Part shown: positions 61,456 to 64,000 of the stretch, one piece after another
Layout: the number at the start of each line of letters is the position of its first letter
Position numbering within the stretch: position 1 is the stretch's first letter
From: CAMTVQ01 sp947085255
GTDB lineage: Bacteria; Bacteroidota; Bacteroidia; Sphingobacteriales; Sphingobacteriaceae
DNA: 64,000 nucleotides
NCBI GenBank assembly: GCA_947085255.1
Contig: CAMTVQ010000005.1
Location: 124,001 to 188,000, forward strand
Direction of reading: 5' to 3'
Made by a program: the position numbers and the translations under genes
The notes under the pieces: model-generated
What the model saw: the letters and a program-made list of their open reading frames with translations, nothing else
Told to the model about the DNA's origin: nothing
Databases searched by the model: none

Positions 61456-61800
61456 CATATTTCAGTAAGCAAGCACTTGCTGAAAGTTTAAGTAGTGTGT
61501 AATATTGATGTGTAGCACGACTTTGAGAGAGGGCTTTAGATTGTGTTTTTTGCAATAAAACCATTCGTGGTAAAGACAGGAAGAAAAACTAAGAAACTCT
61601 GCCATTCTTGCCGACCTTGTTTTTTATTTTAATAGTCAAATAAACAGGTAGTTACTATGTTTTTTGCTATTTGTAAATTGATAATATGTTTTTGGGTGCG
61701 TTTTTTGTAACGTTGTTGAAAATTAACTCACGCGCAACACCGTAGTTAATTAATACTTTAGTTAGCCAAAACAATTGTTTTTTTTAGCCGTTTCAACAAC
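61456..61800. other. 345-base gap between the collagen-like gene and clpC
   Basis: A small stem (AGCAAG-CA-CTTGCT, 61469-61482) follows the collagen gene stop but has no T-run. The rest holds no reading frame I would call and no exact TAnnTTTG box on the plus strand; the promoter of clpC must lie here, but I cannot place it. Confidence 0.3.
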
Positions 61801-64000
61801 ATGGAAGCAAAATTTTCCCCCCAAGTAAAAGACGTTATTTCCTACAGCCGCGATGAAGCGTTGCGCTTAGGGCACGAATATATAGGAGCAGAGCATCTTC
61901 TTTTAGGGCTCATTCGCGATGGCGAAGGAGTAGCCATCAAGATGTTAAAAGCATTAGGTATAGACTTAGCACGCTTACGCCGCGCTATAGAAGATGCCGT
62001 ACGTTCTTCTTCTGGTACTATTATCAAAGCGGGTAATATCCCTCTTACTAAACAAGCAGAGAAAGTATTAAAGATCACCTATTTAGAGGCAAAAATTTTC
62101 AAAAGTGATATCATTGGCACGGAACATTTACTGCTTTCCATATTGCGTGATGAAGACAATATTGCATCGCAATTATTAGCGCAGTTTAATGTGAGCTACG
62201 ATCAGTTTAAAAACGCACTCAACTCTACCAAGTTGGATGTACAAAATATGGCGCAAAGTGCCGAAGATGATTTTAAGGAGGAGGATAGCTTTGCTACTCC
62301 TAAAAAGCCAACAGACTTAAAATCTAAAACGCCAGTACTCGATAATTTCGGAAGAGATTTAACCCGTGCTGCCGAAGAAAATAAATTAGATCCTATAGTA
62401 GGTAGAGATAAAGAGATAGAGCGTGTTTCGCAAATTTTATCTCGTCGTAAAAAGAACAATCCTATTTTAATAGGCGAGCCAGGTGTGGGTAAATCTGCCA
62501 TTGCCGAAGGTTTGGCACTACGTATTGTGCAACACAAGGTATCTCGCGTATTATTTGGTAAACGGGTGGTAACACTGGATTTAGCCTCATTAGTAGCGGG
62601 CACAAAATACCGTGGACAGTTTGAAGAGCGCATGAAAGCGGTAATGAACGAACTCGAAAAATCACCAGATGTAATTCTGTTTATTGATGAAATACATACC
62701 ATTGTAGGTGCTGGTGGCGCATCCGGATCATTAGATGCTTCAAACATGTTTAAACCAGCCTTAGCACGTGGAGAAATTCAGTGCATAGGTGCAACTACCT
62801 TAGACGAGTACCGTCAGTACATCGAAAAAGATGGTGCATTGGACAGACGTTTTCAAAAAGTAATTATCGACCCTGCTACTCCTGCGGAAACTATTGAGAT
62901 ACTCAATCGCATCAAAGAAAAGTACGAAGAGCATCACAATGTAAACTATACCGATGCTGCCATACAAGCTTGCGTAACGTTGACACAACGCTATATCAGC
63001 GATCGTTTTTTACCAGACAAAGCAATTGATGCCTTGGATGAAGCGGGTTCGCGTGTACACATTACCAATATCCATGTTCCATCTACCATTATTGATATTG
63101 AGAAAAAGATAGAGGACATTAAATTAGAAAAGAATAGGGTAGTAAAAAGCCAGAAGTATGAAGAGGCTGCCCAATTGCGCGACACAGAGAAACACTTGTT
63201 GGAGGAATTGGAAGTAGCTAAAACTAGCTGGGAAGCCGAAACAAAAAGCAAGCGATACACTGTAGACGACCAAAACGTGGCAGAAGTAGTAGCCATGATG
63301 ACGGGCATACCTGTGCAGCGTGTTGGTCAAACAGACAGCACCCGTTTGTTAGGAATGTATGATGAAATTCGTCAGCAAGTAATTGGGCAAGATGAGGCGA
63401 TTAAAAAACTAACAAAAGCTATACAGCGTACTCGTGCAGGGTTAAAAGATCCTAATAAGCCTATTGGGTCGTTCATATTTTTAGGGCCTACTGGTGTTGG
63501 TAAAACAGAGTTGGCCAAAGTGCTAGCGCGTTTTATGTTCGATTCAGAAGATGCGCTTGTTCGTATTGATATGAGCGAGTACATGGAGAAATTTGCCGTA
63601 TCGCGATTAGTAGGTGCGCCTCCGGGCTATGTTGGTTACGAAGAAGGTGGACAGCTTACCGAAAAAGTACGTCGTAAGCCTTACTCGGTAATCTTGTTGG
63701 ATGAGATAGAAAAAGCACATCCAGATGTGTTTAACATCTTATTACAAGTATTGGATGACGGACAACTTACCGATAGTATGGGTCGTAAGGTAGATTTTAA
63801 AAATACGGTAATCATCATGACTTCTAACATTGGCTCACGCCAGTTGAAAGAATTTGGACAAGGCGTAGGTTTTAATACCGCAGCCAAAGTAGCCAGTGCC
63901 GATACCTTAGCCAGCAGCGTGGTAGAAGCAGCCATGAAACGTGCTTTTGCACCCGAGTTTTTGAACCGTATTGATGATGTAATCGTGTTCAACTCGTTAG
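61801..64000 (+). CDS. clpC: ATP-dependent Clp protease ATP-binding subunit ClpC, 3' end outside the window
   Basis: 733 residues visible. N-domain with two Clp repeats (about 1-145; ALRLGHEYIGAEHLLLGLI), AAA+ domain 1 (Walker A GEPGVGKS about 225, Walker B LFIDEIHT), a UVR-type coiled middle region (about 435-460; KSQKYEEAAQLRD) and AAA+ domain 2 (Walker A GPTGVGKT about 562, LLDEIEKAHPDVFN). The UVR motif identifies ClpC rather than ClpA or ClpB. It unfolds substrates for ClpP. The frame is still open at base 64000. Confidence 0.95.
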   Translation, partial: MEAKFSPQVKDVISYSRDEALRLGHEYIGAEHLLLGLIRDGEGVAIKMLKALGIDLARLRRAIEDAVRSSSGTIIKAGNIPLTKQAEKVLKITYLEAKIFKSDIIGTEHLLLSILRDEDNIASQLLAQFNVSYDQFKNALNSTKLDVQNMAQSAEDDFKEEDSFATPKKPTDLKSKTPVLDNFGRDLTRAAEENKLDPIVGRDKEIERVSQILSRRKKNNPILIGEPGVGKSAIAEGLALRIVQHKVSRVLFGKRVVTLDLASLVAGTKYRGQFEERMKAVMNELEKSPDVILFIDEIHTIVGAGGASGSLDASNMFKPALARGEIQCIGATTLDEYRQYIEKDGALDRRFQKVIIDPATPAETIEILNRIKEKYEEHHNVNYTDAAIQACVTLTQRYISDRFLPDKAIDALDEAGSRVHITNIHVPSTIIDIEKKIEDIKLEKNRVVKSQKYEEAAQLRDTEKHLLEELEVAKTSWEAETKSKRYTVDDQNVAEVVAMMTGIPVQRVGQTDSTRLLGMYDEIRQQVIGQDEAIKKLTKAIQRTRAGLKDPNKPIGSFIFLGPTGVGKTELAKVLARFMFDSEDALVRIDMSEYMEKFAVSRLVGAPPGYVGYEEGGQLTEKVRRKPYSVILLDEIEKAHPDVFNILLQVLDDGQLTDSMGRKVDFKNTVIIMTSNIGSRQLKEFGQGVGFNTAAKVASADTLASSVVEAAMKRAFAPEFLNRIDDVIVFNSL

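Noticed and set aside
61842..63992. Minus-strand frames under clpC
   Set aside because: The plus strand encodes a complete, well-conserved ClpC through this whole stretch.

Overview
The window is a 64 kb piece of a chromosome from a member of the Bacteroidota, most likely a Chitinophagales or Sphingobacteriales relative. Evidence: AT-rich DNA; two proteins with Por/type IX secretion C-terminal sorting domains (45 kb and 50 kb); several starts preceded by the Bacteroidota sigma-A -7 box TAnnTTTG; few Shine-Dalgarno sites; and typical families (DUF4175-like coiled-coil protein, CarboxypepD_reg, choice-of-anchor V). No rRNA, tRNA, CRISPR array, IS transposase or phage was seen. Genes lie on both strands in short operons.

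Layout. 0-10 kb: end of a DUF4175-like protein, an RsbW-like ATPase, a LolA-like protein with an ABC exporter, GDP-L-fucose synthase, a DUF1697 protein and DsbD. 10-19 kb: membrane zinc peptidase, FAD oxidoreductase, a type II restriction-modification pair resembling Eco47II (methyltransferase and nuclease converge and overlap), a helicase-nuclease fusion, a lipoprotein serine hydrolase, YjbR and DCC proteins. 19.7-29.4 kb: an eight-gene minus-strand operon with overlapping or nearly overlapping genes: HMG-CoA reductase (split by a one-base frameshift), UbiA-type prenyltransferase, a PPDK/rifampicin-phosphotransferase-like dikinase, a DUF3419/BtaA-like aminocarboxypropyl transferase, a dolichol/phytol-kinase-like membrane protein, a GNAT-like protein, an SRPBCC protein and an acyl-adenylate ligase. 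It looks like a pathway for an unrecognised isoprenoid or lipid product and is the most interesting part of the window. 29.5-41.6 kb: housekeeping genes (APC permease, RmuC, DoxX, DusB, CPBP protease, CdsA and PSD for phosphatidylethanolamine, PDH E1-beta, amidohydrolase, Ogt, RlmN, ApaG, NuoA). 41.6-50.3 kb: TPR protein, PstS-like lipoprotein, NHL-repeat secreted protein, MFS exporter, ATP-grasp enzyme, SRPBCC-GyrI fusion, choice-of-anchor V secreted protein. 50.3-58 kb: an unknown secreted protein, a kinase-fold protein, a DUF559 nuclease gene between hairpin-bearing inverted repeats, two LPS-type glycosyltransferases, MeaB, a CarboxypepD_reg protein and an aminotransferase. 58.3-64 kb: a 1058-residue collagen-like surface protein and the start of ClpC, cut by the window end.

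Working together: CdsA and PSD form a phospholipid segment; GT9 and GT2 act on surface polysaccharide or LPS core; the restriction and modification proteins form one system; and the 19.7-29.4 kb operon probably makes one membrane-associated product. All functions come from reading motifs by eye; no database search was run.
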